From positions 1,116,001-1,180,000 of the forward strand of contig NZ_CP136562.1 in the NCBI RefSeq assembly GCF_018215265.2: DNA of 64,000 nt. Reading direction: 5' to 3'. This DNA is from Paenarthrobacter sp. GOM3 (GTDB lineage: Bacteria; Actinomycetota; Actinomycetes; Actinomycetales; Micrococcaceae). Both the position numbers and the translations under genes were made by a program. This document shows positions 51,416 through 62,500 of the stretch, piece after piece. The stretch's first letter is position 1, and the number at the start of each line of letters is the position of its first letter. A model generated the notes under the pieces. That model was given only the letters and a program-made list of their open reading frames with translations. It had not been told where the DNA came from and searched no databases.

Positions 51416-53566
51416 TTATCCTGTCTCACTCTCGCGGATGTACGTAATGCCAAATGCGCGGACCTGCCGGAACTCCTGGCGGCTCGTGCCGAAGTCAAAC
51501 CAGCCGCCGTCTGACTTCTGGAAGATGTCGAGGCCGCGGCCGAGGTTGATGCGCCAGCCGTTGTCGGTGCGGATCCAGCGGTCGTGGCCGCCGGGATCCT
51601 TCGCGACGTTGACTTTGATGCCTTGGTGAGCGGCTGCCTGAACGATGTCGTTGAGCATGCGGAGTTGCTTCGTCTGGTGTTCGGGGTCTTCGTCGAGCAC
51701 TGTGAACAGGTTGACTGTGATCTCGTCTGCGGGGTCCTTTGCCGCAGCCATGAGTGCGAGCAGTTCGACGAGATTGCGGCCTTGGTGATTCATGCGGATG
51801 TATGGGTCGTGCAGTTCGATCTCTGTCGCATCTCGCAGATACGGCATGAACAACGTCTCGTAGGAGATGCCGCGTTGGTTCTCCACGAAGTCCCGTTGTC
51901 CCTGAAACAGTTCCGCCTGAACGGGGCCGGGCGCGGACTTGGGAACGGCCTGTGATGCCGCGGTGGCAACCGGTACTTCGGTGTCGGCCGATGTCCCACC
52001 GGAGGGTGCCGGCGCATTGCTTCGATGGTAGTACGTCGGGTATTCGTCTTCTTCAAGCGTCGTTACCGCTGACCAGCCACCACCGAGTGAGGCATAACCG
52101 AAGTTCACCGCTGCCATAGTGGCGTCGATCCGGAGGATCTGGTCCTTGACCCGCTTGCGCCCTTCGATTGCGAAGCACAGTATCTCTTCGACCTCCAAGC
52201 GAGTCGCCTGGTCATGCGGGTAGAGCAGCTTCATCAGCCCAGAGAAGGTCTTGTGGATGGCATCGCGGTCACGTGTCGAGATGTCGGATCCGAGCGTGAA
52301 GTGCTTGTGGTAGCGGTCGGAGTAGTCGAGATTGCGCATCGACCTAAGGACCTCAGCGATGTAGTCGACGACGAACCCGTATCCGGTCGAGAACATCTCG
52401 CTCCGGATCGTGTCAACTTCCCACCCGGGGATGTAGAAGTGCAACCGGTCGAGGTACGCGGGGTCGTGGTAGCTCTCGGGCAGCTCGTCAAACAGGTCGG
52501 AGTGCTTGAGCATGTACGGCACGGTGTGCGAGGTGTTGCCCACGAAAACCATTGATGCCTCGGCGCCAAGTGTCTCTACACCGCGGGAGAACGACTTATT
52601 TGCCATGTAGTTCTTCATGATGTCGACAAGCGCCTTATCCGTACGCTTTTTCTTGCCTGCAAACTCATCGAAAGCGACGACATCCCAGTACCCGACGAGG
52701 CCGAGGCGACCGTTCGCGTTGTTCACGAACAGCTTTGGCACAGTCACCTCTCCACCCGAAATGAGCATGCCGTGCGGCGAGAATTCCGAGTAGACGTGCG
52801 ACTTGCCGGTACCCTTGGGGCCCAGCTCTACGAGGTTGTAGTTGCGCTCCACGAACGGGATCAGACGCACCAACTGCAGCAGCTTGCCCCTGCGCCCGAA
52901 CTTGTCGGGGTCAAATCCGATCGACTGGATCAGCAGGTCGATCCATTCATCGGTGGTGAACTTCGCGCGTGCATCGAGATACCCATCGTAATCGAAGTTC
53001 GACATCTGAATCGGTTTGAGTGACCCAAGGATCCAGGGCGACACACGGTTGTCTTCGGTGTGGAAGTACTCGACGTCGCATAGGCACCACACGCCTCCAA
53101 CAAGCAGCTTCTGGTGGGCATTGACGGTAGCGGAATCGACGATCACGCTGCTGATCCCAAGGTTCGCGAACGAGGCGTGGTAGACGTCGTCCTTTTCGTT
53201 GAGAGTGACGCTGACCTTGTCGATGATCCGGTAACGTCCGCGCTCTTTGATCTTCGACTTCACAAGCTCAGACTCGTTACGGTGCACGTAATGCTGAGCG
53301 AGGATGTCACGCACCTTGTCGATACCCGCCTGGATAGTGGCCTCATCGTCAGATGCCGCGTACTGGCCGAGCAGATACTCCAGCACATATGAGGGCACGA
53401 TTGCGTTGCCCTTGACCGCCTTGACGAGGTCTTTCCGGACCACGGCCCCTGCGAAGTGTTCGTTGATCTTGCGATCCAACTCGCTTGGCGCGACACCCTT
53501 CGTGGGCTCGGTGTCATAGGTGTCCTCGACCGGCGGTACTTGGGTTACATCGATGTTCTCGCTCAA
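51416..53566 (-). CDS. brxL: BrxL, BREX AAA+ ATPase with C-terminal MIT_C-like domain
   Basis: This 716-residue protein is the last gene of the BREX operon, 9 bp after pglZ. BrxL N-terminal and AAA+ regions are clear: Walker A G-P-K-G-T-G-K-S-H at 249-257, Walker B V-V-A-F-D-E-F-A, and S-G-G-E-V-T-V-P-K-L-F. From about residue 565 the sequence differs from the Lon-related C terminus expected of BrxL: it has L-H-D-P-Y-I-R-M, H-D-R-W-I and L-G-R-G-L-D-I-F-Q. These match the C-terminal phospholipase-D-like domain of MIT proteins (MIT_C), with H-D-R as the central residues. BrxL forms hexameric rings that bind DNA and is needed for BREX defence in several systems. Confidence 0.88.
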   Translation of the reverse strand: MSENIDVTQVPPVEDTYDTEPTKGVAPSELDRKINEHFAGAVVRKDLVKAVKGNAIVPSYVLEYLLGQYAASDDEATIQAGIDKVRDILAQHYVHRNESELVKSKIKERGRYRIIDKVSVTLNEKDDVYHASFANLGISSVIVDSATVNAHQKLLVGGVWCLCDVEYFHTEDNRVSPWILGSLKPIQMSNFDYDGYLDARAKFTTDEWIDLLIQSIGFDPDKFGRRGKLLQLVRLIPFVERNYNLVELGPKGTGKSHVYSEFSPHGMLISGGEVTVPKLFVNNANGRLGLVGYWDVVAFDEFAGKKKRTDKALVDIMKNYMANKSFSRGVETLGAEASMVFVGNTSHTVPYMLKHSDLFDELPESYHDPAYLDRLHFYIPGWEVDTIRSEMFSTGYGFVVDYIAEVLRSMRNLDYSDRYHKHFTLGSDISTRDRDAIHKTFSGLMKLLYPHDQATRLEVEEILCFAIEGRKRVKDQILRIDATMAAVNFGYASLGGGWSAVTTLEEDEYPTYYHRSNAPAPSGGTSADTEVPVATAASQAVPKSAPGPVQAELFQGQRDFVENQRGISYETLFMPYLRDATEIELHDPYIRMNHQGRNLVELLALMAAAKDPADEITVNLFTVLDEDPEHQTKQLRMLNDIVQAAAHQGIKVNVAKDPGGHDRWIRTDNGWRINLGRGLDIFQKSDGGWFDFGTSRQEFRQVRAFGITYIRESETG

Positions 53567-53575
53567 GACTGCTCC

Positions 53576-56074
53576 TTAGAAGTCGAAGTCCGTGGTGAAG
53601 GAGCGCTTAAGCGTGTAGGGCACGCTCTTGTACTTCTTCCACTCGCCGGTGTCACCAATGGGCTCGGAAAGCCGGAACTCCACGCTCTGGTTATTCGCCT
53701 CATCCGCGTCCTTGCTCAGCAGCAGACGGACACTCTGGAACCGATCACGCCCCTCGGTGCTCTCGGCATCGAAGAGCAACTCGGGCTCGTTGGAAATCAG
53801 CTGATCACCGAAGTAGAGACCTGCACGCAGCTTCCTCGCCGTGCGCTGATCAGTGACAGCGCTCTGCTGGAAGAGCTTTACCACGATCTGACCGGTCGTG
53901 ATCTTGTCGGACTCCGGATGGATGTCGATGTTCACAGGCTCAACGGTGTCGGAACGTCCCTTGTTGATCGAGATGACCGGCACCACGATCTCCTGCAACG
54001 ACGCGCCACCGTGGACGAACTGGAACCCGGCACCAGGCTTAACGATCCGGCAGATCGAGTTCGGGATCTGAACCTCCAGACCACTCGACAGCCCGAGCTG
54101 CTCCGGCAGGAAACGACGGAACGCGTCATCTTCCTTCAACCCTCGCCCAAGAACGTACCGGCGGTTCGCGACTACGACCTTGTCGCCCTGCGGCTTCACG
54201 GTCAGATTGAACTGTGCCGCCAGCTTCGACTCCTGGTACAGGAAGCCGTGGTCGGCGGTGACGAAGATGTTCGTCGCGTTGGCGTTCGCCAGCTTCTTGA
54301 CGATGTCGATGAGGTCATCGATCGCATCAGCCGCGGCCTTGAACGTCCGGTGCTCCGACACCGCCTTGTCACCGGTTGCGTCGATGGTGTCGTGATAGAC
54401 ATAGAGCACCTGGTGCGCTGCGTAGAGATCGCGCCGCTCCGCGGGCTTCATCTTCAGGAAATCGGTGGCCTGGATTGCCGTACCGCCGACGGAGCTAAGG
54501 ATCATCGAGCGGTTCGCCGTGCCATTGGAGGCCTGACCGTCCACGAGCACAGGGTCGCCGTTCTCGGAGTGCGCGAGTGTCTTGTGCGGGAGCAGCGACG
54601 CCATTCCAAGCTGGGTGTAACTGGGCAATACCCCGAGAATGGCCTCGATCTTGGCGTCGTACTTGTTCTCGCCGCGGATCTTGGAAGCCAGTTCGTCGGC
54701 GACCTCGTAGCGCAGCGCATCGGAGATGACGACAACAGCCTTCTTGCGTCCACCTCGCACCAGCGGGGCGATGTATTGGTGGTAGAAAGAACTCTGAGAG
54801 GTAATCGCGAGCGACTTCCACGTCTCGACCTGGTCTATCTGTTGTTGCCAGCTGATCCCGAGCTTGGAGAGGAAATCGGTGACGTAGGCGTTCTCCACCT
54901 GCTCGTTCAGCGCTTCTAGCGGCTGCGTGAACTCGGCTGTCCGCGACGCGAGCGTGTACTGCCGGTAGAGCTGGTCGATGCGGAAGAGATCGTCGCGGTA
55001 ACGGCTGAAGCCATCATCGAAACTCGACACTTCGATCAGCGCAGAACGGATTGCCGGGATCAGCTCGGCTGCCGCGCCGAGCGCAGCATAAAGCGTCGCG
55101 TAGTCGTCAAACCAAATGCTGTCACGGCGACGGGTGCGGATGATGCCTGCGATGTCAGGCAACGGGATTGTCTGCGAGGCTATGCCTTGGATCAGACGTC
55201 GGATGATCTCCTTCTCGCCTGCGTCGAAGATGTCTGTGGCCACGAGTTCGGAAAGCGAGGCGTCACTAGCTTGCTCGATGTAGTCCAGGTCAGTTTCGGC
55301 CTGACGAGCGAGCTTCTTCAGCGCAACTAGGCTGTGACGGTCATTCCGGAAGCTACGAAAGTCAATCTCAATGTTGCGCGCGGCGTTCGAGGTCGTGGCC
55401 GCGAACCCGCCCCGGGCTTGCTTAAACATCCATAGCACGAACCCGGCCATGCTCGGCGTCTCAGAGTGGTAACCGTAAATGTTCGCGGCCCCTGCCCATT
55501 GGAAGTCGGCAAGCCCCTGTTTCACGAGCGCCTCGTAGCCGGCGCTGTCGCCCGCGGCGTGCTGCACCAGCAGGGTACGGATCAGCTCGGAGAAGCTATG
55601 CTCCTTCTGGTCGAGCACGACCGCACACATCTTCGCCTGAACCTTGGCGAGATCATCTTTGGTGCTCAGCAACGGCCTAAGCTTCGCAACCAGCTTCGCG
55701 TCGCCAAAAAACGTCCCGTGCTTAGCAATCAGTTCATCGGATCCGGGCGTCATGAGGCCGAGGTCAGCTCGCATGAGCGCGCGGTGATCGGCAGTGAACA
55801 CACCGTACGCGAGTTCGAGATCTAGCAGCCAGTTGCCCGGCCCTTCAGCAACAGGACCGCTGCGATAGATCAGAAACTTTGTGCTGGGCTCGTCGCGTAG
55901 CACGCGGTGTTTAATTGAGAACTCGTCGTTCTGGACATGCAGCACCGTTACGCCGGGAGGCGCCTGGAAGTCGACATCGGTAGCGTAGCTGCCTTCAAGG
56001 TCGTGCCATACCACCAAGCGGTGCTGATCGAAGCGTGTCGCGAGGTGTTCCGAGATCGAAGACACTTTCGTCAC
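53576..56074 (-). CDS. pglZ: PglZ, BREX alkaline-phosphatase-superfamily protein
   Basis: This 832-residue protein has a helical N-terminal half and an alkaline-phosphatase-like C-terminal half. Core motifs are V-V-V-I-S-D-A-L-R-Y-E-V (metal Asp, near residue 440) and I-F-V-T-A-D-H-G-F-L-Y (metal Asp/His, near 600). These are the features of type A PglZ of BREX-1. The ATG overlaps the pglX stop by 4 bp. PglZ is required for BREX-dependent DNA modification and phage exclusion. Confidence 0.93.
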   Translation of the reverse strand: MTKVSSISEHLATRFDQHRLVVWHDLEGSYATDVDFQAPPGVTVLHVQNDEFSIKHRVLRDEPSTKFLIYRSGPVAEGPGNWLLDLELAYGVFTADHRALMRADLGLMTPGSDELIAKHGTFFGDAKLVAKLRPLLSTKDDLAKVQAKMCAVVLDQKEHSFSELIRTLLVQHAAGDSAGYEALVKQGLADFQWAGAANIYGYHSETPSMAGFVLWMFKQARGGFAATTSNAARNIEIDFRSFRNDRHSLVALKKLARQAETDLDYIEQASDASLSELVATDIFDAGEKEIIRRLIQGIASQTIPLPDIAGIIRTRRRDSIWFDDYATLYAALGAAAELIPAIRSALIEVSSFDDGFSRYRDDLFRIDQLYRQYTLASRTAEFTQPLEALNEQVENAYVTDFLSKLGISWQQQIDQVETWKSLAITSQSSFYHQYIAPLVRGGRKKAVVVISDALRYEVADELASKIRGENKYDAKIEAILGVLPSYTQLGMASLLPHKTLAHSENGDPVLVDGQASNGTANRSMILSSVGGTAIQATDFLKMKPAERRDLYAAHQVLYVYHDTIDATGDKAVSEHRTFKAAADAIDDLIDIVKKLANANATNIFVTADHGFLYQESKLAAQFNLTVKPQGDKVVVANRRYVLGRGLKEDDAFRRFLPEQLGLSSGLEVQIPNSICRIVKPGAGFQFVHGGASLQEIVVPVISINKGRSDTVEPVNIDIHPESDKITTGQIVVKLFQQSAVTDQRTARKLRAGLYFGDQLISNEPELLFDAESTEGRDRFQSVRLLLSKDADEANNQSVEFRLSEPIGDTGEWKKYKSVPYTLKRSFTTDFDF

Positions 56075-59000
56075 TCTGCCGCCTCCAATCCTTTGATCTT
56101 CCTCAGCGCCGGATAAAACTTGCGGTAGTTCGCTTTCACGCCGTCGTCGAGATTGATGACGAGCTGCTGAGTTGCCAAGGGGTAGAGGACGTCGTGCTCA
56201 TAGTCACGAAGTTCCGCGAGCACCTTGCGCAGCCGGTCGGCTTCCTTCTGGTCCCTCGTAGAGCCCGCGGCAGCCGCCTGCTCCGCGTTGGTGCGCGCGA
56301 CCTCCAACTTGGCACGGTACTCGCGCAGGTACTCATTCAGCACCGTTGACACGGTCGAGGGGTTATAGCGATGCATGTAAATAAGCGCGTTGAACGAGCC
56401 CTTGGGGCTGGAGAACAACCAGTAGATAGGGCGCTGCTGGTAGCGCTGCACGTGATCGTCGTAGAACTTCGACTTGCCCGCCTTCGTAATGAAGTAGTCG
56501 CGCAGTGTCTTTACTCCCAGCGACTCCTCAACGAAATGCAAGTTCTCCTCGAAGTGCTCCGCCCCAAACGCGGTGAGCAGAAACTGACGGAACCTTTCCA
56601 CGATGTCATCCTCAAACCAGCCGTCGTCGACGAATGGAATCACGCTGTCGGCATCCGGACCGAAAGTTGGCGAAGACACCGTCGCGAGGTAGTCCTGAAG
56701 CGTCGCACCCTGGTCGGCGAGGATCAGCCCGACTTCGTCGAGGCTGTAGCGCCCGAACATGCAGCCGATGGAGTAGGAAATAAGGTGCTCGATGTGCGTA
56801 CGGCAGCGACCGTCCCCGCTTGCCAGATCCCGGCGACGGTCGATGGTCTCGGTTGCCTGCTCGCCCAGGTATGCAGCAGCGAAATAGCTGTCCAATTCTT
56901 CTTCAGCGGTTGCCAACATCTCGGCAGACTCGTCCTCTGCTCGACAAATCGCTTCGACTGCCATGGCAAGCGTTTGACCTGCACCAAGAAGGGGTGAAGC
57001 TAGGAAGTCAGCCGAAAGTTCATCGGCGTCCCACTCCTGCTTCGCGAGCTGAATACACTGCCTTACCAGCTCCGTGACCCGAGTGCTCTCTCGAACTCGA
57101 ACAGGCAGACTCAACAGGTGACCGAGCTTGAAGTCCAGTCGAGGGGCAAGCAGGCGCATGAACCTCGTCGCCGTCGAGCTGTTGAGAAACCCCTCCAGCA
57201 CGAGCAGCTCACTCTCGCGACTTGCGAACGCCATTGGACCCTTGGTGTCGAACATGAATCCGCCCTCGACGTGACGGACGGCGAATCCGTCGCCGGAGAT
57301 ACTCGACCAAGTGAGGCCACGTCTAAACCCGTATGTGCCGTTGTAGTTGTGCGACCGTACTCGCCCAGTCACCACATCAATATTGCCCCGGACCCGCTCC
57401 CCGTCGTCTTCCCAATCGACGACAAAGTCGAAGTTGCCGTACCAACGCCGCGACGATCCGCCCTTCTGATACGGGAACCAACGAGCACCGCTAACGACGC
57501 TCTTCTCCGTGGATTCGATTCCGAAGCCAATCCGGCCGTATGAAACCTCGTACCAACGCCGCAGGAACCGGTCGTTGTTGCCGGTCGTCAGGCCCTCCCT
57601 GGCTTGAACCAGCTCACCTAGGAATGGACCCTTGCGCAAGGTATCGATCTCGTCATCGGACGCCCAGTAGACGATAGGTGAATTGGGCATATCGACGAAG
57701 TCTGAGCAGCGCCGGATCCACACTCGTTTGGTCTCTGTCCCAGCAGCGGCTCGAGCGAGTACGGCGCGCTTGACTCCACCTTCAACGTCCGCCGCTCTCA
57801 CGAAGACCGAGCGTAATGCACCTGCAACACGTGTGTCCGCAACGAAAGCAACCGTCGACACCACCTCACCACCGATGGTGTCGAACGCCGATGTGCCAAG
57901 ATGAGCGAGGGTTCTGAGCGACCCACGGGTCAAGAACCATGCGCGATACTTGGCGTAAGCACCGAGGAACATCCAACTGTCCTGGGTCACCATCGCGACT
58001 GCGCCAGTCGAGCCGACAAACTCGAAGCACCGATCAATGAACATCGCATACAGGTCGATCTTCGCAAGCGGATACTCGCTCTTGGCGAAACCGGCAAGCC
58101 CCGACTCCATGTTTGCGCCGCCCATGTACGGCGGGTTAGCAACGGCAACATGGTACGTAGCGGCCAAGACGTCGGCCTGATGGATTGCAGACTCGGCCCG
58201 ACTCAGCACCTCAGCAGCTATGATGTCGCCATCGATACCACTGGCCCTGGCGTCCGCGAGTCCCCGCCGCGCATTTTCCAGCGCCTCTCTGTTGGGTTTG
58301 ACCAGCGAGCCTGTGACGTCAGCGCTTGTAAACAGATTCCAAATCGTCTTCTCCGAGCTATTGTCACCGTCACGGGTGAGTAGTAGATCGATCTCCTGTG
58401 GAGTGAAGCGGATTGGCTCGATCACGCAAATCTTGGGCTCAATCTGCTTGCTGAGGAACGTGCGCTGCTTCGCCCGGGCCTTCATAGTTAGCGCAAATGC
58501 CGCGAGGGCTCCCGCCCGGGGGTCTATCTCTGTGCCATGGAGGTTGTGGGTGAGAATTAGGCTGGGGATCTCGGAGGGCGCGTAACCCTCCTCCTCGTAG
58601 ATCGTATAGAGCAGGTCGAAAGCGTAAGTGAGCATGTGCCCCGAGCCGCAGGCAGGGTCGATCACGGTCAACTCTTCGGGACCAGCGAGCTTCAGGAAGT
58701 CGGTTTCTTCGTCCACCGGGGCAATGTAGTAGTCCATCTGATCAGTAAGGCGTGAGGCCGGCCGGTTGAGCATCCACAAGCGCCCTAGGGAGTTTTCCAG
58801 GAGGTAGCGGACGATCCAGTGAGGCGTGAAGAGCTGGGTCGCTGCAGGGATCTCGGCGGGTCCCCGCTTGGCCTTGCTATCAAATATGTCCTGCTTTCTC
58901 TCCGAGATGTAGAACTGGTAGAGCCAGCCGATCACTTCGACGTCGGCACAGACCTCATCTGTGAGTACCGCGCGTGCTCGGGACAGGATCGCACCTTCCG

Positions 59001-59529
59001 CGAGCAACCCGGCGGGTACGAGCAGCTCGGTGTAGTCGCCCTCGCGCTCAAACATGAACGGCATCGATTTGTGCCAGTAGTGGCAGTACGCGGTCAAAAG
59101 TAGCGCATAGGCTTCGCCTTCGGCATCGGTGCTGCGTCGTGTACCGTCAAGCAGCCCGATGATCGCTTCTGCCCTCTTCTTGTTGCTCACAACGTCGGCA
59201 TCGAGGTTACCGCGCTTGGCGTCGGTGAGAATCTCCGGCTGGCCATGCGTCTGGCCTTGAGCGGGCGAAACGACGCCAGCATCCGTGTAGCTGCGGGCGT
59301 CCATGAAGCGCAGCGCGATGATTCGGTTGAACCAGGTGTAGGCGACCTTGTCGATCACGTGCGTGCGACCATGTGCGGCGATCTCGGTTTCGAGCTTCTT
59401 CACCACCTCGCCGCGCTCACTCCGAGCAATGGATCCAGCTGCGAGTACCGCGGTGGCCTTCGCGTCGACCGCGGCTAGGAGGTCGCGGCGTACTCGCGTG
59501 GCGAAGCGCTCCAGAAGTGTGGTGTCCAA
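56071..59529 (-). CDS. pglX: PglX, BREX-1 adenine-specific DNA methyltransferase
   Basis: This 1152-residue protein has an N-terminal helical region and a class I N6-adenine methyltransferase core: motif I D291-P-A-C-G-S-G (AdoMet binding) and motif IV N465-P-P-Y (catalytic), followed by a target-recognition region and a long C-terminal helical domain. This is the BREX-1 PglX that methylates host sites to mark self DNA. ATG 59529 is 12 bp after the brxC stop. No frameshift is visible, so phase variation by slippage is not evident here. Confidence 0.94.
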   Translation of the reverse strand: MDTTLLERFATRVRRDLLAAVDAKATAVLAAGSIARSERGEVVKKLETEIAAHGRTHVIDKVAYTWFNRIIALRFMDARSYTDAGVVSPAQGQTHGQPEILTDAKRGNLDADVVSNKKRAEAIIGLLDGTRRSTDAEGEAYALLLTAYCHYWHKSMPFMFEREGDYTELLVPAGLLAEGAILSRARAVLTDEVCADVEVIGWLYQFYISERKQDIFDSKAKRGPAEIPAATQLFTPHWIVRYLLENSLGRLWMLNRPASRLTDQMDYYIAPVDEETDFLKLAGPEELTVIDPACGSGHMLTYAFDLLYTIYEEEGYAPSEIPSLILTHNLHGTEIDPRAGALAAFALTMKARAKQRTFLSKQIEPKICVIEPIRFTPQEIDLLLTRDGDNSSEKTIWNLFTSADVTGSLVKPNREALENARRGLADARASGIDGDIIAAEVLSRAESAIHQADVLAATYHVAVANPPYMGGANMESGLAGFAKSEYPLAKIDLYAMFIDRCFEFVGSTGAVAMVTQDSWMFLGAYAKYRAWFLTRGSLRTLAHLGTSAFDTIGGEVVSTVAFVADTRVAGALRSVFVRAADVEGGVKRAVLARAAAGTETKRVWIRRCSDFVDMPNSPIVYWASDDEIDTLRKGPFLGELVQAREGLTTGNNDRFLRRWYEVSYGRIGFGIESTEKSVVSGARWFPYQKGGSSRRWYGNFDFVVDWEDDGERVRGNIDVVTGRVRSHNYNGTYGFRRGLTWSSISGDGFAVRHVEGGFMFDTKGPMAFASRESELLVLEGFLNSSTATRFMRLLAPRLDFKLGHLLSLPVRVRESTRVTELVRQCIQLAKQEWDADELSADFLASPLLGAGQTLAMAVEAICRAEDESAEMLATAEEELDSYFAAAYLGEQATETIDRRRDLASGDGRCRTHIEHLISYSIGCMFGRYSLDEVGLILADQGATLQDYLATVSSPTFGPDADSVIPFVDDGWFEDDIVERFRQFLLTAFGAEHFEENLHFVEESLGVKTLRDYFITKAGKSKFYDDHVQRYQQRPIYWLFSSPKGSFNALIYMHRYNPSTVSTVLNEYLREYRAKLEVARTNAEQAAAAGSTRDQKEADRLRKVLAELRDYEHDVLYPLATQQLVINLDDGVKANYRKFYPALRKIKGLEAAE

Positions 59530-59541
59530 GTGGTTGCCGTC

Positions 59542-62500
59542 CTAGAGAGTGATGCGCTTGTTGTCGTGGATGGTCGCAAGCAGTGTTGTGCGAAGCTGGT
59601 CGAGGTAGCTGTCGATGTCGGCCTCGGTTTCGAGCACCTGACCAGCGCCGGGTAGCGCCAGTTTCGTGATTGAAACGCTCTGTTTGACACGGGCGGGCAT
59701 CGGTGTCGGCTCAGAGCTCGCGTCGGTTCCGGGAATCGGCGGCTCCGACACCGGAGAAAGTCGTGCCGCGTCCAGTTCATCGAGAATCTGCGGGTAGATG
59801 GAGTCTGCGAACTGCGAGGCGAGATTCTTGATCGCGGGGATCTGTGTCTCGTGCTGCACTCGGTCGAGCACACCCTGGGCCGTGCGTGTCACCGCTTGCT
59901 GTGCGGCCTCGGTCGCATCTCTGTATGACTGGCTGGCGGGCACCTGATCCCAGCGTGCCTTTATGTCCGCCGTGGCGGCAGCGCGCTGATTCTTGATTAC
60001 GTCGCCGAGTTGGTCCTGCAACGCTTTGACCGCAATACCCAATTGCGTAGTTTTGCTGCCCCGGAAGATCTGCGGGTCGTCAAGGGCGAACGCGACCGCG
60101 TCAGGCGTGCTGGCAGGCAGGTAGGCGATGTTGGACTGATTCGCTTGCATAAAAGCTGCGGCCGAGTCATAGATGCCACGCTGGCTGCCATGCAAGAACG
60201 CCTTGATCGGGTCAATCACGCTGTCTTTCGCGTCGAGTAGTTCGTCGGCGCCGGCAAAGTCGGTTACGAACCACTCCGCCCTGTTGCCACACAGCTCTTC
60301 GAGTAGCCGGATCGGCTCATCGATCTGGTCAATGAACGGGTACCGGGACCCGGTGCGCAGAGCTTTCAATTCAGCAAGTTTGACGTCAAGATGCTCCTTA
60401 CCCATGCGTGCAAGCTCCAGCGGATCCTTGGTGAGCGCCCCGTCGTCGGTGAACTCGATCACAAACTTCCGGAATGCACCCACCACCTTCGAATCGAACA
60501 CGCGTTGGAGGGCGATGACCATGTTCGGGTAGCTCTGAGTGTTGCGCAGCGCTGGGGTTATCTCGGTACGCGCGAGCACCTTGCCGTTGAGCTGGATCTC
60601 GATTTTTGATCCGCCGGCGAGGTAGGCCACCACTGCCGCGATCGACCACTGGTCCCAGCCGTATGGTTTAGTCGTGTACTTCTCGAGAAGGTGCTTCATC
60701 GTCACCTGCACGTGACGCTTACCGCTCATCTCCAAGTGCGCTAGGACATCATCACCGGGAACTGCCAGGATGCTGGCGGTATCCCCGAACAGGCCACCCT
60801 CGGGCGGGTTCACGAACTTGGACAGCTGCTGCTCGGTGAAGCTCATGCCGCCCAGCAGTGTGAGGTTCGTGTAGGTCGCCGCTATGACTTTCTGGAAGCC
60901 GTCGTTGATCCGAGTCACCGCGTCAGCCGAGGTGACGTCCAAGATGCCCGCGTTGTGAATCAGCGTCGAGCGACCGACAGCAGCACGGAGGCGTTCGACG
61001 ATCTCCTTCTCCCGCTCGGCGTTCTGGGTGCCCTTTGTTTGCAGGATCGTCTGCTCGATGGAGGTACGGCTAGCTCCTTGGGCGCGCTTGACGTATTTCT
61101 CGGTCTTCAGCAGGAGCCGCAGGTCGGCGAGGATTCTGTCAGACTCCGGAGCAAGCACGACGCACAGTTCATCGCGACCGGCGCTATGGGCCTTAATCTG
61201 CTCAAGGCTAAACTCGGTCTCGGGGCTGATGAAGTGTAGGGCGAGCTCGTGCTGCTTGCTCATCGCCTGCCCGTCGAGTTTAAACCCGACCGGGAAGTTC
61301 TGGCCGTTCTTGCTATAGACAACCTTAGTCGCTTTGATGACCGAGCCGGTGAGCAGGTCGGACAGCTTCTTAGAAACCTCGGAATTGTCTATGTCGACAT
61401 TCTTGATCTCCTGCTCGATTTTCTGCTCTTCGTTGGTGAGGTAGTCGTAGATGTCTCCGTTGCGCTGGATATAGGTCTGCGCCTCCAGCGCGGCTAGCGA
61501 CTCGTTGACATCCTTGCCGAGTTGCGTCAAGTCCGTGCCAAAACGGTCGTAGACCAGCACGGTGAGATTGCGTGGGGTTGCCTTGAAGGTATCCACGTAC
61601 TTGACCAGGAAGAGTGCCTTGAGAAGGCGAATGGCAAGCGGCGGCAGGGACGTGCTGCGTTCCGCTTCGTTAATCGCGCGCTGGTTCGCTGACTTCAGCG
61701 AGGCACGGATGCCTTCAAACATCTGGTCAAATGAGGCGAGCTGGCCGACAGGCTTGTCAGCCAGCGTGCGGGCAACTTCCTGGACGACACCTAGCATGGA
61801 CCGTTCACCGACCGAGCTGTTGCGACCCTCAAAGATGTCATGGTCGCTGATGCCCTCGATCGCGGACTGGAAAAGCGGGAACTGGTAGCTCACGAACGGG
61901 TATGTGCCGACGAAGTGTCTCTCGTCACGGTAGTTCGGGTAGTGGCGGCCCTCCACGAAGTCGAAGAGGGTCTTGAAGTTCGCATGCTCAGTCGTGTAGA
62001 TCGCCGCTACCTCGGGTTTCGCAGCCTCAGTCTTGTCGAGCAGGCGTTTACGGATGACTTCTTCAACGTCCTGGCTGGTGAGTTTGAGCCTGTTCTTGAA
62101 GCGGGCCTCCGTCTTGGAGAAGTCGTTGGCCTGCGACTTCGTGCGGTCACCGCCGACCTTCTCCATGTCTTCCTGTGCGGTGACGAAGATCCATGCCCTG
62201 CCCTTACACTTGGTGGCCAGGGATTCGGCGATGGTCTGGAGGTTCAGCATCAGCTGGGTGTTCGTGCCGATGAATTGACCCACCTCGTCGACGAAGAAGT
62301 TCAGGCGAAACCCCTCGGGTTGCTGGTTTAGCCAAGCTTCGACTTCGTCGGCGAAGTCCTCGATCGAGACTGAATAGCTGGTGCTGTATTGGCGGATGAT
62401 GCCGGGACTTGCGGATCCATTGACCTCGGCGAAGGCCTGGTCGATGTGCCCGGCTTCGAGTGCAGCTTGTTCTCGTCCCTGCTTCCATGCGATACCGGCG

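Noticed and set aside
53456..54919. A 487-residue plus-strand open frame opposite pglZ and brxL
   Set aside because: It lies antisense to intact, well-conserved BREX genes, and its translation is rich in Arg, Leu and Asp without domains, as expected for a GC-rich antisense shadow.
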